Positions 7,975 to 17,355 of a DNA stretch of 64,000 nt are shown in pieces. The notes beneath the pieces are model-generated. The model worked only from the letters and a program-made list of their open reading frames with translations. It was not told the origin of the DNA and did not search any database. Numbering within the stretch: the stretch's first letter is position 1; every line of letters starts with the position of its first letter. Made by a program: the position numbers and the translations under genes. Location of the stretch: NCBI RefSeq assembly GCF_000317225.1, contig NZ_AJLL01000098.1:1-64000 (forward strand). The letters run 5' to 3'. The stretch comes from Fischerella thermalis PCC 7521. GTDB lineage: Bacteria > Cyanobacteriota > Cyanobacteriia > Cyanobacteriales > Nostocaceae.

Positions 7975-8415
7975 ATTATAACTCAGCAAAGATGGAAATC
8001 TATATTTCTATCCCTAGCGGGGATTTCCATCCCTGCCTCGCTTAACCCTGTTCTGTCACTCTCGGAAAACAATAATCTCAGCCAACTTCTGAGACTTTGG
8101 TTTCATCCGGGTTTGAGGCTTTATTTTCTAACAGAAACTAAAATTTATAGACGAAAAGTGGAAACTAAAGCCCCGTAACTATTTGAGCGATTGGATTCTC
8201 CCAAAGTGACAAATGAGGGTTAATATTTATCTTTACCAAAAAGCCTATCTACCAGTAAACTCGTCATCAACTGCGTACACCAAAACGCACTGAAAAACTT
8301 GGTAATTGGTAATGGGTAATTGGTAATGGGTAATTGGTAATAAAAAATGATATTTATGAAATTTCTGCCCTCTGCCCTCTGCCTTTTTTAACGCATTATT
8401 GAGGTAATCAAAGCT
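7975..8415. other. efp-accB intergenic region with hairpin and repeats
   Basis: It holds a perfect 10-bp inverted repeat GATGGAAATC/GATTTCCATC (7991-8000 and 8022-8031, no T-run), a possible efp transcript end. It also contains a stretch (8263-8300) almost identical to one at 17684-17722, and the GGTAATT repeat before accB. Confidence 0.5.
8299..8341. repeat. tandem GGTAATT/GGTAATGG repeat upstream of accB
   Basis: About six units of the seven-base type TTGGTAA/TGGGTAA in a row, ending some 75 bases before accB. It is the same repeat class as at 9482-9510 and 18631-18718. Confidence 0.75.
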
Positions 8416-8967
8416 GTGCCATTGGACTTTAATGAAATTCGTCAATTGTTAGAAACCATCGCTAAAACAGACATTGTAGAAGTAGCACTCAAAAGCAACG
8501 ATTTTGAAATCACAATACGTAAAGCTGTTACGGCTACTGCTGGAGTTTTACCAGCAACCGTAGCAACTCCAAGCGCTGCTACTGGTGCTGGATTACCGCT
8601 TGTGAGCGCAATGCCATCAGTAGCATCTACTCCAACAACAGATGCAACTACAAACAGTACAGTTGATACTCCTACGAGTACAGGTGTAAAATCATCAGCT
8701 ACTCCCTCACCACTTGAGCAAAAAAAATTTACAGATGTTACTTCCCCAATGGTGGGAACATTTTATCGTGCCCCTGCACCAGGTGAGCCACCATTTGTAG
8801 AAGTGGGCGATCGCATCCGTAGCGGTCAAACTGTGTGTATTATTGAAGCCATGAAGCTCATGAATGAAATTGAAGCGGAAGTATCCGGGCAAGTGGTTGA
8901 AATTCTGGTTCAAAATGGTGAACCTGTAGAATATGGTCAGCCTTTGATGCGAATTAATCCAGATTAA
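8416..8967 (+). CDS. accB: acetyl-CoA carboxylase biotin carboxyl carrier protein
   Basis: BCCP carries the biotin that shuttles carboxyl groups in the first step of fatty-acid synthesis. The 183-residue protein has the N-terminal PLDFNEIRQLLETIAKTDI block, an Ala/Thr/Pro-rich linker (about 40-105) and the C-terminal biotinyl domain (about 108-183). That domain holds the biotinylation motif I-I-E-A-M-K-L-M-N-E-I-E, in which the lysine is the attachment site. The start is GTG at 8416, chosen because PLDFNEIR is the conserved family beginning. A GAGG at 8401-8404 could serve as ribosome-binding site at a rather long spacing. ArsR follows 69 bases downstream. Confidence 0.96.
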   Translation: MPLDFNEIRQLLETIAKTDIVEVALKSNDFEITIRKAVTATAGVLPATVATPSAATGAGLPLVSAMPSVASTPTTDATTNSTVDTPTSTGVKSSATPSPLEQKKFTDVTSPMVGTFYRAPAPGEPPFVEVGDRIRSGQTVCIIEAMKLMNEIEAEVSGQVVEILVQNGEPVEYGQPLMRINPD

Positions 8968-9036
8968 GTATTAATGTATATAACTGATGTCTAAAGTTGT
9001 AAAATTTCTCAGTTCAGTTCTTCCCGGACAATCCTG

Positions 9037-9381
9037 ATGAAACAAACGTTGCCTGTACCGCCAGAAGTTGTGCAACAAGTAGCTGAATACTTCAGCCTGT
9101 TGAGTGAACCAATGCGCCTGCGATTGCTGCATTTATTGCGGGATGAAGAAAAATGCGTACAAGAGTTGGTAGAGGCAACCCAAACGTCACAAGCAAATGT
9201 ATCAAAGCACCTGAAGGTGATGTGGCAAGCGGGGATTCTTAGCCGTCGTAGCGAAGGAACTTGTGCCTACTATCGGGTGGAAGATGATATGATTTTTGAA
9301 TTGTGTAACCGAGTTTGCGATCGCCTTGCCAGTAGGTTAGAACAACAAGCCCGGAGTTTTCGTGTATTGAATACTAAGTAA
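9037..9381 (+). CDS. ArsR/SmtB-family transcriptional regulator
   Basis: A 114-residue winged-helix protein. The HTH lies at about residues 38-65 (CVQELVEATQTSQANVSKHL) followed by the wing (GILSRRSEGTCAYYRVEDD). Cysteines are at 40, 76, 90 and 94. C40 sits at the helix position where arsenic/metal or persulfide sensors place a thiol, but the usual alpha3 CxC metal motif is absent. It could therefore be a redox or sulfide sensor of the BigR/YgaV kind, or a single-thiol regulator; this is inference. It lies 69 bases after accB on the same strand, with no obvious target operon beside it. Confidence 0.85.
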   Translation: MKQTLPVPPEVVQQVAEYFSLLSEPMRLRLLHLLRDEEKCVQELVEATQTSQANVSKHLKVMWQAGILSRRSEGTCAYYRVEDDMIFELCNRVCDRLASRLEQQARSFRVLNTK

Positions 9382-9384
9382 TTT

Positions 9385-9510
9385 AGTCATTAGTCATTTG
9401 TCCTTTGTCATTAGTCATTTTTCCTTTGCTCTACCCAAAACAAAGCTGAATAAAGCACGTTCATACTATTAGTATTTTTCCGATGACCAATGACCAATGA
9501 CCAATGACTA
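9385..9510. repeat. TTAGTCA / ATGACCA seven-base repeats
   Basis: Two runs: TCATTAGTCATTTGTC-type at 9385-9421, and four ATGACCA units at 9483-9508. They face each other as complementary arrays, so a transcript of this gap between convergent genes could fold into a long imperfect hairpin. Confidence 0.7.
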
Positions 9511-9515
9511 CACGA

Positions 9516-10124
9516 TTAAAGTTGAAAATTTTCCTTAAAGTTTTGACGTGTCAGTGGCTGTTCCAACTCCAAACCTTCACCACCCAACACATCTAGTTGT
9601 TTGCCGTCTACATCAATATACACTTTGGCGTTCGGATTTAAACTAGTGGCGGTGTAAACAATTTGACCAATACGCCCTTGCATAGAAGTGCTACCGCCGC
9701 CGCTGGTAAATTCTCCAGATAAATTGACACGAACAGTATCACCTTGAACATCTACACCCAGCAATTTTGTTCCCTGAGGAATTGTACTCGAACCACTACT
9801 TCCTTCTGTAGGTCCTTCTAATAAACGTTGGAATGCTGCTGTTAAAAATTGGTTGGGTTGGTTACGATTTGCTTGCACTTGAACTGATTGAGGAACCAAT
9901 TTAAAATTTGTGCCAGTATCTTGTAACCAATAAATTTGGGTAGTTTGTTCATTTCCTACCTGGGGTGGATTCCCTGGTACAAGGCGTTCTGATGGTGTAG
10001 GATTGGTGTTCTGATGAGAATTCCAAGTTAACCAGCCTACCCCCCCTCCTACCAACACAACTGCTGCTGAAATAGCTGCTATTACACCAGAAGAAACCCG
10101 TTTCGATCCTTGTTGTTGACTCAT
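9516..10124 (-). CDS. GerMN-domain membrane-anchored protein
   Basis: A 202-residue protein starting at ATG 10124, preceded by AAGGAAGG. A TTG two codons upstream is also in frame but less likely. Residues about 12-35 form a single hydrophobic anchor (VIAAISAAVVLVGGGVGWLT), followed by an Asn/Pro-rich linker. A GerMN domain (about 65-190) follows, with FQRLLEGPTEG, LLGVDVQGDTVRVNLSGEF and QIVYTATSLNPNAKVYIDVD. GerMN domains occur in spore germination and cell-envelope proteins; in cyanobacteria the role is unknown, probably periplasmic. DUF2993 lies immediately upstream on the same strand (68 bases), so the two may be co-transcribed. Confidence 0.8.
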   Translation of the reverse strand: MSQQQGSKRVSSGVIAAISAAVVLVGGGVGWLTWNSHQNTNPTPSERLVPGNPPQVGNEQTTQIYWLQDTGTNFKLVPQSVQVQANRNQPNQFLTAAFQRLLEGPTEGSSGSSTIPQGTKLLGVDVQGDTVRVNLSGEFTSGGGSTSMQGRIGQIVYTATSLNPNAKVYIDVDGKQLDVLGGEGLELEQPLTRQNFKENFQL

Positions 10125-10192
10125 ATGCAAAACCTTCCTTAAGCTCTTGATGCTATCTATATGAAGAGAAGTTTGGTTAACGACGAGACTTA

Positions 10193-10993
10193 CTAACGAC
10201 GAGTTTCCAAAAACTTAGAAGATGGTTCTAACCTTACAAATGCTGCCATTTCTAATTTCCCTGGTTTCATTTTCCATTTTAGAATTCGCATTTGGACTCC
10301 GTCACCTTCCAAATTACGTAAATCTAATTGTTGATTTATGTTACTAATAATCATATTGAGAAATTCTGTTGGGAACTCCTGTCCATCTAATGATACTTTT
10401 GGATCTACTAGTTGAAATTGTCTGCCACCAACTATATTTAACCCAGAATTGATTTTAATTAAAAGGGGTATTACCTCCTGCTCGTTTTGTAACTCTACCT
10501 GGAAACTAAAGCGATTATTGGGTAAAAATTCTACCTTAGGGTTAGCGAAACTGGAGGCTTCGGTAAACTCAAGAGCAGAAAAATTCCCTTTATTCAATTC
10601 TTGCAGCTGCTTCAGAAATTGTGGTGATTGTAAAAGTTTATTGATATCTTGCTCTGTTACAACTAAGCGTACTCCAGCCTGTAAAGGTTGTTTTAATTTG
10701 GGTAAGTTTTGCCTCAAACTAGTTGGATCAAATTCTATTTCATCGGTCTCCAATTCTAAAACTGCGATGCGGAAATCTTGTTGTTTTAGTTGCAAAGAAC
10801 GCCCTGCAATTAACACTCTTTCCACCTTACCTTGCAGTAATTGATAACTAGGAGCATTATCGACTCTTACTTGTAGTTGTTCCACTGTTGAAAACTGCGA
10901 ACGGATGGTATTTTCAGCAGTCTGATCAATTACCACTCCTACAGGAGCAACTACACCCAATAGGCTAGATATAAGGATTGTCAGAAGTTCCAT
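10193..10993 (-). CDS. DUF2993 (LmeA-like) protein
   Basis: A 266-residue protein with the DUF2993 pattern. It has an N-terminal hydrophobic segment (MELLTILISSLLGVVAPVGV), then TAENTIRSQFSTVEQLQVRV, a core of beta-strand repeats (VERVLIAGRSLQLKQQDFRI, TDEIEFDPTS), and a C-terminal LKWKMKPGKLEMAAFVRLE. Members are abundant in cyanobacteria; the actinobacterial relative LmeA binds lipids in the periplasm. A role in envelope lipid handling is plausible but unproved. The N-terminal segment may be a signal anchor. GerMN follows downstream. Confidence 0.8.
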   Translation of the reverse strand: MELLTILISSLLGVVAPVGVVIDQTAENTIRSQFSTVEQLQVRVDNAPSYQLLQGKVERVLIAGRSLQLKQQDFRIAVLELETDEIEFDPTSLRQNLPKLKQPLQAGVRLVVTEQDINKLLQSPQFLKQLQELNKGNFSALEFTEASSFANPKVEFLPNNRFSFQVELQNEQEVIPLLIKINSGLNIVGGRQFQLVDPKVSLDGQEFPTEFLNMIISNINQQLDLRNLEGDGVQMRILKWKMKPGKLEMAAFVRLEPSSKFLETRR

Positions 10994-11013
10994 TTTATTA
11001 TTTTGAAGGGAAT

Positions 11014-11068
11014 TGGGGGTGATGGGGCAATGGGGAGGTAGGGAGGTAGGGAGGTGGGGTGATGGGGA
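11014..11068. repeat. GGGAGGT/GGGGTGA low-complexity repeat
   Basis: Purine-rich seven-base-like units (GGGAGGT three times, GATGGGG twice) in the gap between proS and the DUF2993 gene. The same motif class is inserted into nnr at 6208-6291. Confidence 0.7.
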
Positions 11069-11122
11069 GAAAAATTTCTTTGTTGTCCTCGTTGTCCTCT
11101 TTGTCCCCCCTATCCCTAGTTC

Positions 11123-12928
11123 CTAACTTACTGCTTGCGAGATCCACCCTTTAAGAGTAGATACAACTTCCGTGATGTGGATTTCCTGAGAATTGCGGCT
11201 TTTTCTTTCGACTACTTCGACTTTGCCATTGGCGATCGCTCTTCCTGTGACAATTCTGTAGGGTATGCCAATCAAATCTGCATCCTTGAATTTTACTCCT
11301 GCTCGTTCGTTGCGATCATCGAGGAGGGTTTCAATTCCAGCTTGATTGAGTTCTGTGTAAAGTTGTTCGGCGATTTCTACTTGTTGAGCGTCGTTGATGT
11401 TGGGAATTGTGACAATGGCGTGATAAGGTGCGATCGCGACAGGCCAAATAATCCCGTCTTTATCGTAAGATTGCTCTACTGCCGCTTGTGCCAAGCGTGA
11501 CACTCCTACACCGTAACAACCCATCACAAGTGGTTTTTCTTCTCCCTGTTCATTGGTATAAGTTGCTCCCATTGCAATTGAGTATTTTGTACCCAACTGG
11601 AAAATATGCCCGACTTCAATCCCCCGGGCACTTTTTAAGGTTTGTTCGGGGTTATGTATGGCGCGATCGCCTGGTCTGGCTTTGCGTATATCTACGATAT
11701 TTTCTGGTAGTGTAAATTGCTTGTCCCAATTAGCACCAACTACGTGATAGCCAGACTCATTGGCGCCAGTGACAAAGTTCTTTAAATCAACGACGGTTTT
11801 ATCTGCCAAACGCAAAAATTTCGGTGCAACATCTTTAGTAGATTGAATATAATCATCGGCAATATCGGGCGCAACATAACCCAAAGGTAAAGGTTTCGCC
11901 GCCCATTTTTTCTGGGCATCTGCATCAGGTACTATTAACTTCAAAACCGCATTTCCACCATATTCAGAAGCTAATTTTGTCAACTCATTTTGTAACTTGA
12001 CTTCGTTAACTTCCTGATCACCCCGAATACTCACCAGTACCAAAACCGTTGTGTTGTTATCGTATAGTGCCTGGTAGAGAACATTTTTCACAACTTGAGT
12101 CGGAGAACATTTGAGGAAATCACAAAGTTTTTCAATTGTCTCAGTTCCCGGAGTTTCCCGTTTTTCATAACTTGTAAACGGGGAATTTTCCGCATCAGCA
12201 GGTAGAGAAACAGCTTTTTCCACATTAGCGGCGTACTGTCCATCTTCGGTATAGAGGACTTCATCTTCGCCAGCTTCTGCCAAAACCATAAATTCTGTGG
12301 AACCAGTACCACCAATCGCCCCAGAGTCAGCTTCTACAGCACGAAAACTCAAACCAGAACGCCGCAGCATATTGCTGTAGGCTTGGTACATATCCTGGTA
12401 AGTTTTTTTCAGGCTTTCTTCATCCGCATTAAAGGAATAAGCATCCTTCATAATGAATTCCCGTCCACGCATCAAACCAAAGCGGGGACGAATTTCATCG
12501 CGGAATTTAGTTTGAATTTGGTAGAGGTTCAGGGGTAGCTGTCGGTAAGAGCGAATCATATCACGAGCGATCATCGTGATCACTTCCTCGTGAGTCGGTC
12601 CTAATGCTAATTCTTGTTCGCGACGATCAGTGAGGGCGAACATAATACCCTCAGCTTTGGTGTAAGTATCCCATCTGCCAGATTCACGCCATAGTTCTGC
12701 TGGTTGTAATTGCGGTAAGAGACATTCTTGGGCGCCTGTGGCGTTCATTTCTTCCCGCACAATTTGAGAAACTTTTTGCAGTACCCGCCACATCAATGGC
12801 AAATATGCGTAAACACCGCTACCGATGCGACGAATGTAACCTGCGCGCAGTAGTAATTTATGACTGGGGATTTCAGCATCGGCTGGATCATCCCGCAGTG
12901 TAACGAATAACATTTGTGACAGTCGCAT
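11123..12928 (-). CDS. proS: prolyl-tRNA synthetase
   Basis: The enzyme charges tRNA-Pro. At 601 residues it is a bacterial-type ProRS. It has class II motif 1 (about 40-70), motif 2 ([20 protein letters not shown]), an inserted editing domain between motifs 2 and 3 (about 225-405) ending in K[14 protein letters not shown], motif 3 ([15 protein letters not shown]) and a C-terminal anticodon-binding domain (about 500-601). The N-terminus [20 protein letters not shown] is standard. It faces the acyltransferase gene divergently. Confidence 0.97.
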   Translation of the reverse strand: MRLSQMLFVTLRDDPADAEIPSHKLLLRAGYIRRIGSGVYAYLPLMWRVLQKVSQIVREEMNATGAQECLLPQLQPAELWRESGRWDTYTKAEGIMFALTDRREQELALGPTHEEVITMIARDMIRSYRQLPLNLYQIQTKFRDEIRPRFGLMRGREFIMKDAYSFNADEESLKKTYQDMYQAYSNMLRRSGLSFRAVEADSGAIGGTGSTEFMVLAEAGEDEVLYTEDGQYAANVEKAVSLPADAENSPFTSYEKRETPGTETIEKLCDFLKCSPTQVVKNVLYQALYDNNTTVLVLVSIRGDQEVNEVKLQNELTKLASEYGGNAVLKLIVPDADAQKKWAAKPLPLGYVAPDIADDYIQSTKDVAPKFLRLADKTVVDLKNFVTGANESGYHVVGANWDKQFTLPENIVDIRKARPGDRAIHNPEQTLKSARGIEVGHIFQLGTKYSIAMGATYTNEQGEEKPLVMGCYGVGVSRLAQAAVEQSYDKDGIIWPVAIAPYHAIVTIPNINDAQQVEIAEQLYTELNQAGIETLLDDRNERAGVKFKDADLIGIPYRIVTGRAIANGKVEVVERKSRNSQEIHITEVVSTLKGWISQAVS

Positions 12929-13092
12929 CGTTTATCCCTTTTTCAGTGTTGCTAATCTCTAAATAAGTGAAGTCTGAAGTATAAAGGATGAAAGACAAAT
13001 TATGAATTATTTAATCTGAACCACAAAAAATGAAAAAAAGAGTAAAAAAAAATAAAATTTCATAATTCATAATTCACATTGGAGAAGTTACC

Positions 13093-14472
13093 TTGCCTGA
13101 TGTTACTAATCAAGCACAGCCGCCCCTAGAATTTATTCCGCCAGCATTTAACCCCTTGGTTTTACGAGTTATTCAGCTAGGTTTACCCAGCTACTTACGC
13201 TGGAAAACAGCAATTAGCCAAATTGAAGCAGATAACGTAGAGGTTTTGGTAAATCTCTACCGTCAGTTTCAAGAGGGAAAGATTCGTTTTTTGATAGCAT
13301 TTCGCCATCCTCAAGCTACAGATCCACTGTGTTTGGGCTACTTGCTTTCCCAACTCGTGCCAAGGGTAGCACGACAGGAGGGAATATCGCTACAGCATCC
13401 AATCCATGCTCATTTTATCTACGATCGCGGTATTACTCTATGGGCTGGTTCCCAGGTAGGTTGGATTGCTTCTAAGTTGGGTGCAACACCTATTCAACGG
13501 GGTAAAGCTGACTGGACAGGTTTGCGTTCAGCACGCGATTTGTTTGCCAATGGGCGCTTTCCCATGGCTGCTGCACCAGAAGGTGCTACCAATGGGCTTT
13601 CAGAGATTGTTAATCCCCTCGAACCCGGAATCGCCCAAATGGGTTTTTGGTGTGCTGAAGACTTGCACAAAGCTGGACGAGATGAACAGGTTCTCATTGT
13701 ACCAATAGGAATTCAATATAGTTATGTTGCAGATCCTTGGGGTGCGATCGCCAATTTATTAACTAAATTAGAAACTTACAGTGGTTTACCTTCGACTTAC
13801 TCTCATCCCCATCTCCCTAGTTCCCTTTACCCCCGGTTGTTAAGCTTAGCAGAACGTTTGCTCAGTTTAATGGAAGATTTTTACACACGGTTTTATCATC
13901 AAAAATTGCCAGAAATTCCAGCAAAATCTGAAGAAATAAATATATTTATTGCTGCTCGTCTCAATGCACTTTTAAATGTAGTTTTACAAGTAGCAGAACA
14001 GTATTTTGATTTACAACCAAAGGGTAATTTTAATGATCGCTGTCGCCGAGTAGAACAGGCAGGTTGGAATTATATTTTTAGAGAAGATTATAAAGATGTA
14101 AAATCACTGTCATCTTTAGAAAGAGATTTAGGCGATCGCATTGCCGAAGAAGCGAATTTGCGGATGTGGCACATGCGTTTAGTAGAAAGTTTGGTTGCTG
14201 TCACAGGTAATTATGTACACGAAAAACCCACCGCCGAACGCTTTGCTGAAACAACATTACTCATTTGGGATGTAGTAACTCGAATTAGAGGTGGTAATCC
14301 TTTCCAGCGACCGCTTTTGGGTAAACAGAAAGCGAAAATAACTGTGGGTGAACCGTTATCAATTTCGGAACGGTATCTGGTGTATAAGGGAAGTCGTCAA
14401 GGTGCGAGACAAGCAGTTGCAGATTTTACCAAAGATTTACAGCGCGCAATGGAGGATTTGATTGTCAAATAA
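13093..14472 (+). CDS. PlsC-like glycerol-3-phosphate/1-acylglycerol-3-phosphate acyltransferase family protein
   Basis: A 459-residue protein with an N-terminal LPLAT acyltransferase domain. The HX4D catalytic motif appears as R-H-P-Q-A-T-D (about residues 75-81) and the phosphate-binding block as AAPEGATN. The C-terminal half (about 240-459) is helical and conserved-looking but unassigned. The start is TTG at 13093: GGAGAAG lies six bases upstream at 13081-13087 and no ATG fits. A segment at about residues 235-247 (TYSHPHLPSSLYP) resembles translated CTCCCC-type repeat and may be an insertion. The likely role is membrane-lipid acylation; the exact acceptor is unknown. Confidence 0.8.
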   Translation: MPDVTNQAQPPLEFIPPAFNPLVLRVIQLGLPSYLRWKTAISQIEADNVEVLVNLYRQFQEGKIRFLIAFRHPQATDPLCLGYLLSQLVPRVARQEGISLQHPIHAHFIYDRGITLWAGSQVGWIASKLGATPIQRGKADWTGLRSARDLFANGRFPMAAAPEGATNGLSEIVNPLEPGIAQMGFWCAEDLHKAGRDEQVLIVPIGIQYSYVADPWGAIANLLTKLETYSGLPSTYSHPHLPSSLYPRLLSLAERLLSLMEDFYTRFYHQKLPEIPAKSEEINIFIAARLNALLNVVLQVAEQYFDLQPKGNFNDRCRRVEQAGWNYIFREDYKDVKSLSSLERDLGDRIAEEANLRMWHMRLVESLVAVTGNYVHEKPTAERFAETTLLIWDVVTRIRGGNPFQRPLLGKQKAKITVGEPLSISERYLVYKGSRQGARQAVADFTKDLQRAMEDLIVK

Positions 14473-14506
14473 GGGTGATTGTAGCGATCGCCCTTTTTCT
14501 GAATTT

Positions 14507-15100
14507 TTAGAATTCTACTGCATCTTTTTGGGGAAAAACCTTTGATAAATCCAGAACTAAATCCGGAAAACACGGTAGATAAACTGATTCATTTGCCAGA
14601 TAAATTAACTTTTTGCGATAACCAAATTTACCTTGGAAATCATGTAATGGTTCACTATAATACTCTAATTGATTTTCTACTAAATTAAAAATCCAATAAT
14701 CAGCAATACCCGCTTCTGCATAAAGTGGTAACTTCACCTCTTGATCATATTTCAAAGAGGAATCGGCTATCTCAATTAACAGTAAAATATCATTTGGAGT
14801 GGGATGATTGCTAATATAATCATCAGGGCGATTTTTGACAATTACCCGATCTGGTTCCGGTTCGCTGTAGTCAGAAATAATAATCGGTTGCTGTCCCCGC
14901 AGTGTCGCTCTTTCTCCCACGAGCTTAAATAATTCTCGCTCTAAGCGTGTTTCACACACAAAATGCGGTTTGCCTTTAGATACCATCGAAATGATTTCTC
15001 CCCTAATTAGCTCAACTCGGTCATCTTCATTAAAAAAACCGAGTTCTGCTAAACGATCGTATTCGGCTATAGTAAAGCGTTTAGTTAAGACTGTAGTCAT
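14507..15100 (-). CDS. Uma2 family (DUF820) putative restriction-endonuclease-like protein
   Basis: A 197-residue protein with the Uma2 pattern. The N-terminus reads FTIAEYDRLAELGFFNEDDR followed by VELIRGEIISM. Then come DRVIVKNRPDD, LLLIEIADSSLKYDQEVKLP and the hallmark YAEAGIADYWIFNLVENQLE. The fold is PD-(D/E)XK nuclease-like and the family is hugely expanded in cyanobacteria, but its function has not been settled. It stands alone between the acyltransferase (convergent) and the KaiB-domain gene. Confidence 0.9.
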   Translation of the reverse strand: MTTVLTKRFTIAEYDRLAELGFFNEDDRVELIRGEIISMVSKGKPHFVCETRLERELFKLVGERATLRGQQPIIISDYSEPEPDRVIVKNRPDDYISNHPTPNDILLLIEIADSSLKYDQEVKLPLYAEAGIADYWIFNLVENQLEYYSEPLHDFQGKFGYRKKLIYLANESVYLPCFPDLVLDLSKVFPQKDAVEF

Positions 15101-15161
15101 AACATTTAAGATAGTGCAGGTCTACCTGCATGTTAACTCTTAACCCTTAACCATTGACTTT

Positions 15162-15926
15162 TTAACTCTGTTCTTTCGCACCCAACATCTGCAAAATTTT
15201 ATCTACATTATCCAAGTCGCCTACAATGCGCCGCACGGGGAGAGGCCATACTTTTACAAGGGTAGGGGTAGCTGTGACTTGATTTTTTTCTGCTTGTTCT
15301 GGATGGCTGATTACATCAATGACTTTCAGGGTGTATGGTTGGCCAAGGTATTGTTCTAATAGGTCGTGGAGACTCTCAAGTGTACGTTCTATACCGGGGC
15401 TATGGCCAGCTACAAACAAGCGTAGAACATAGCCTTGGGTGTTTGGTTGTATCTGTAGTTTTGTTGCTTCTTGATAGTATGGTACTGCTTCAAAAGGATC
15501 TAAACGTACGATTAAGTCGTGGTCTTCCCAAAGTTGGGGGAACGAGGAGCGATAACTATTTAATACCATGCGATCGCACAATCCTTCTTGCCAAGGTGCG
15601 CTTTGCCAAATAATGTCGCCTGTACCAAAAATGGCATTTAGTAACGCTTGATGTCGCATCACAGCTGGATAAGCTTCAGCAAAAGTGCGTATTTGTTGGG
15701 TACGTGGATCTAACCAATGATCAATAGTAGCTGTGTAGCAGGGTACTAAAAAATGAGGTGGTTCTGGCAAGTCTAAGATTTCCTGTAAAGTTGCACATAA
15801 ATTCAAATGCCATCGACCTTGCTTACTGGGGTCGATACAATAAATCAAATCTCCTCCGGGCGTAAACAGAGCAATGCCTTTAAATAACTGGGGTAGAATG
15901 AGTCTATCTGAAGTCAAGGGAATCAA
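15162..15926 (-). CDS. KaiB-domain protein with N-terminal extension
   Basis: Residues about 166-249 match KaiB: YVLRLFVAGHSPGIERTLES, then YTLKVIDVISHPEQAE, VTATPTLVKVWPLPVRRIVG and DLDNVDKILQMLG. The first 160 residues (LFKGIALFTPGGDLIYCIDP, then RWHLNLCATLQEILDLPEPP and HFLVPCYTATID) form a separate domain that I do not recognise. Standalone KaiB is about 100-110 residues and remodels the KaiC clock ATPase by fold-switching; SasA carries a KaiB-like sensor at its N-terminus instead. Here the KaiB fold is C-terminal, with no histidine kinase. It may bind KaiC or another partner. No kaiA or kaiC is nearby. Confidence 0.85.
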   Translation of the reverse strand: MIPLTSDRLILPQLFKGIALFTPGGDLIYCIDPSKQGRWHLNLCATLQEILDLPEPPHFLVPCYTATIDHWLDPRTQQIRTFAEAYPAVMRHQALLNAIFGTGDIIWQSAPWQEGLCDRMVLNSYRSSFPQLWEDHDLIVRLDPFEAVPYYQEATKLQIQPNTQGYVLRLFVAGHSPGIERTLESLHDLLEQYLGQPYTLKVIDVISHPEQAEKNQVTATPTLVKVWPLPVRRIVGDLDNVDKILQMLGAKEQS

Positions 15927-16056
15927 TAGGTTAGGGACTGGGGGCTAATAGTCAACCAGGAATTAGAAGCTAGTGTAGAACTATATTTTTATTGTCTAAT
16001 TCCTACTCTTATTATTATTTCCTAATCCCCTATTCCCTATCCTCTATCCCTAATTC

Positions 16057-17355
16057 TTACACTCGACCTCGCAGCATCTGGGCCATTTCGTTGGGAGTCG
16101 GTGACATCTCCAAGGCTGTTTCTTCAGTAATCCGACCTTCTTGGTAGAGGTTAAACAAAGACTGATTCATGGTAATCATGCCATCAAAACCAGCTTGTTT
16201 CATTAATTCCGTAATTTCATCGTACTTACCTTCTTTGATCCAGTCTTTAACTGCATCTGTGTTTATTAGAATATCGTGAAAAGCAGCACGTTTGCCATCT
16301 GTGGTGCGACATAAACCTTGAGCAATCACTGCTACCAGAGATTCGGAAATTGCCACCCGCATGGCATCCTGTTCATCACCTGAGTAAAGATTGAGAATAC
16401 GTTCAATCGTTTTCACAGCGCTGTTAGTATGCAGAGTTCCCATAACTAAGTGACCAGTTTGAGCAGCTTTGAGCGCTGTATTCACTGTTTCTTTGTCCCG
16501 CATTTCCCCTACTAGAATCAAGTCTGGGTCTTCCCGTAAAGCAGCTTTTAAGGCATTGTCAAATTTTCGGGTGTGCATTCCCACTTCCCGTTGTTTGATC
16601 AAAGACTTTTGACTCTTGTGAACAAATTCGATGGGGTCTTCGATGGTGATGATATGCTTGGGCATCTCTTTGTTGATGTAGTCAATCATCGCTGCCATTG
16701 TGGTAGATTTACCAGAACCAGTCGGACCTGTCACCAGAATCAAGCCTTTGTGGTAATGGCAAATATCTCTGAAAACAGGGGGTAGGCGTAACTGGTCAAT
16801 GGTTAAGATTTTGAGGGGAATTAAGCGCATGACCATTGCATAACCTTTGAGAGAATCAAAGATATTTATCCGCACACGGGCAAATTCGTATTGAGTTGCA
16901 CCATCAAATTCTAGGTGTTCTTCAAACCGTTGAATTTCTGCTTCCGTCAATATTTCCCGCATCCAATTCATAAAAGTCTCTTTATCCGTTTCTGGATAAT
17001 CTGTAGTCTGAATTTCGCCACGGTTACGGAAGCGGGGTGGTTCGCCTACACCCAAGTGAATATCAGAGATACCATTATCATAAGCTTCCCGTACCAACTG
17101 ATGTAAAGTTGGGTGTAAACTATTGTTTTTGACACGGGCAGGACTGGGACTAGGGATTGGTGGTGGTGTCCCAGGACGATGAGCAGAAGCAGGGGAAGCA
17201 ACTGGTGATGGGGTAGTACGACTTCTGTCAACTGGTATTTCTAAAGTTTGTGTGGACTGGCGCTGCGTACTAATTGTTGGTGGTGGTGGGGGAAGCGGAG
17301 GAATACCACGAGCTACAGTCGGGGCTGAATTTAATGGATTTTGTGATTCTGACAT
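16057..17355 (-). CDS. pilT: type IV pilus twitching ATPase PilT
   Basis: The retraction ATPase for type IV pili drives twitching and phototaxis and supports DNA uptake. In this 432-residue protein the first ~75 residues are a Pro/Ser-rich extension. They are followed by the N-terminal PAS-like domain (LHPTLHQLVREAYDNGISDI, about 80-180), Walker A GPTGSGKST (210-218), the Asp box (HIITIEDPIEFVH), the Walker B region DLILVGEMRD and the His box GHLVMGTLHTNSA. The C-terminal half matches PilT in length and order; the Pro-rich extension makes it longer than the usual 350-370. The gene is transcribed alone. Confidence 0.92.
   Translation of the reverse strand: MSESQNPLNSAPTVARGIPPLPPPPPTISTQRQSTQTLEIPVDRSRTTPSPVASPASAHRPGTPPPIPSPSPARVKNNSLHPTLHQLVREAYDNGISDIHLGVGEPPRFRNRGEIQTTDYPETDKETFMNWMREILTEAEIQRFEEHLEFDGATQYEFARVRINIFDSLKGYAMVMRLIPLKILTIDQLRLPPVFRDICHYHKGLILVTGPTGSGKSTTMAAMIDYINKEMPKHIITIEDPIEFVHKSQKSLIKQREVGMHTRKFDNALKAALREDPDLILVGEMRDKETVNTALKAAQTGHLVMGTLHTNSAVKTIERILNLYSGDEQDAMRVAISESLVAVIAQGLCRTTDGKRAAFHDILINTDAVKDWIKEGKYDEITELMKQAGFDGMITMNQSLFNLYQEGRITEETALEMSPTPNEMAQMLRGRV

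Noticed and set aside
15162-15926. SasA-type clock kinase
   Set aside because: There is a KaiB-like domain but no histidine kinase or ATPase domain.
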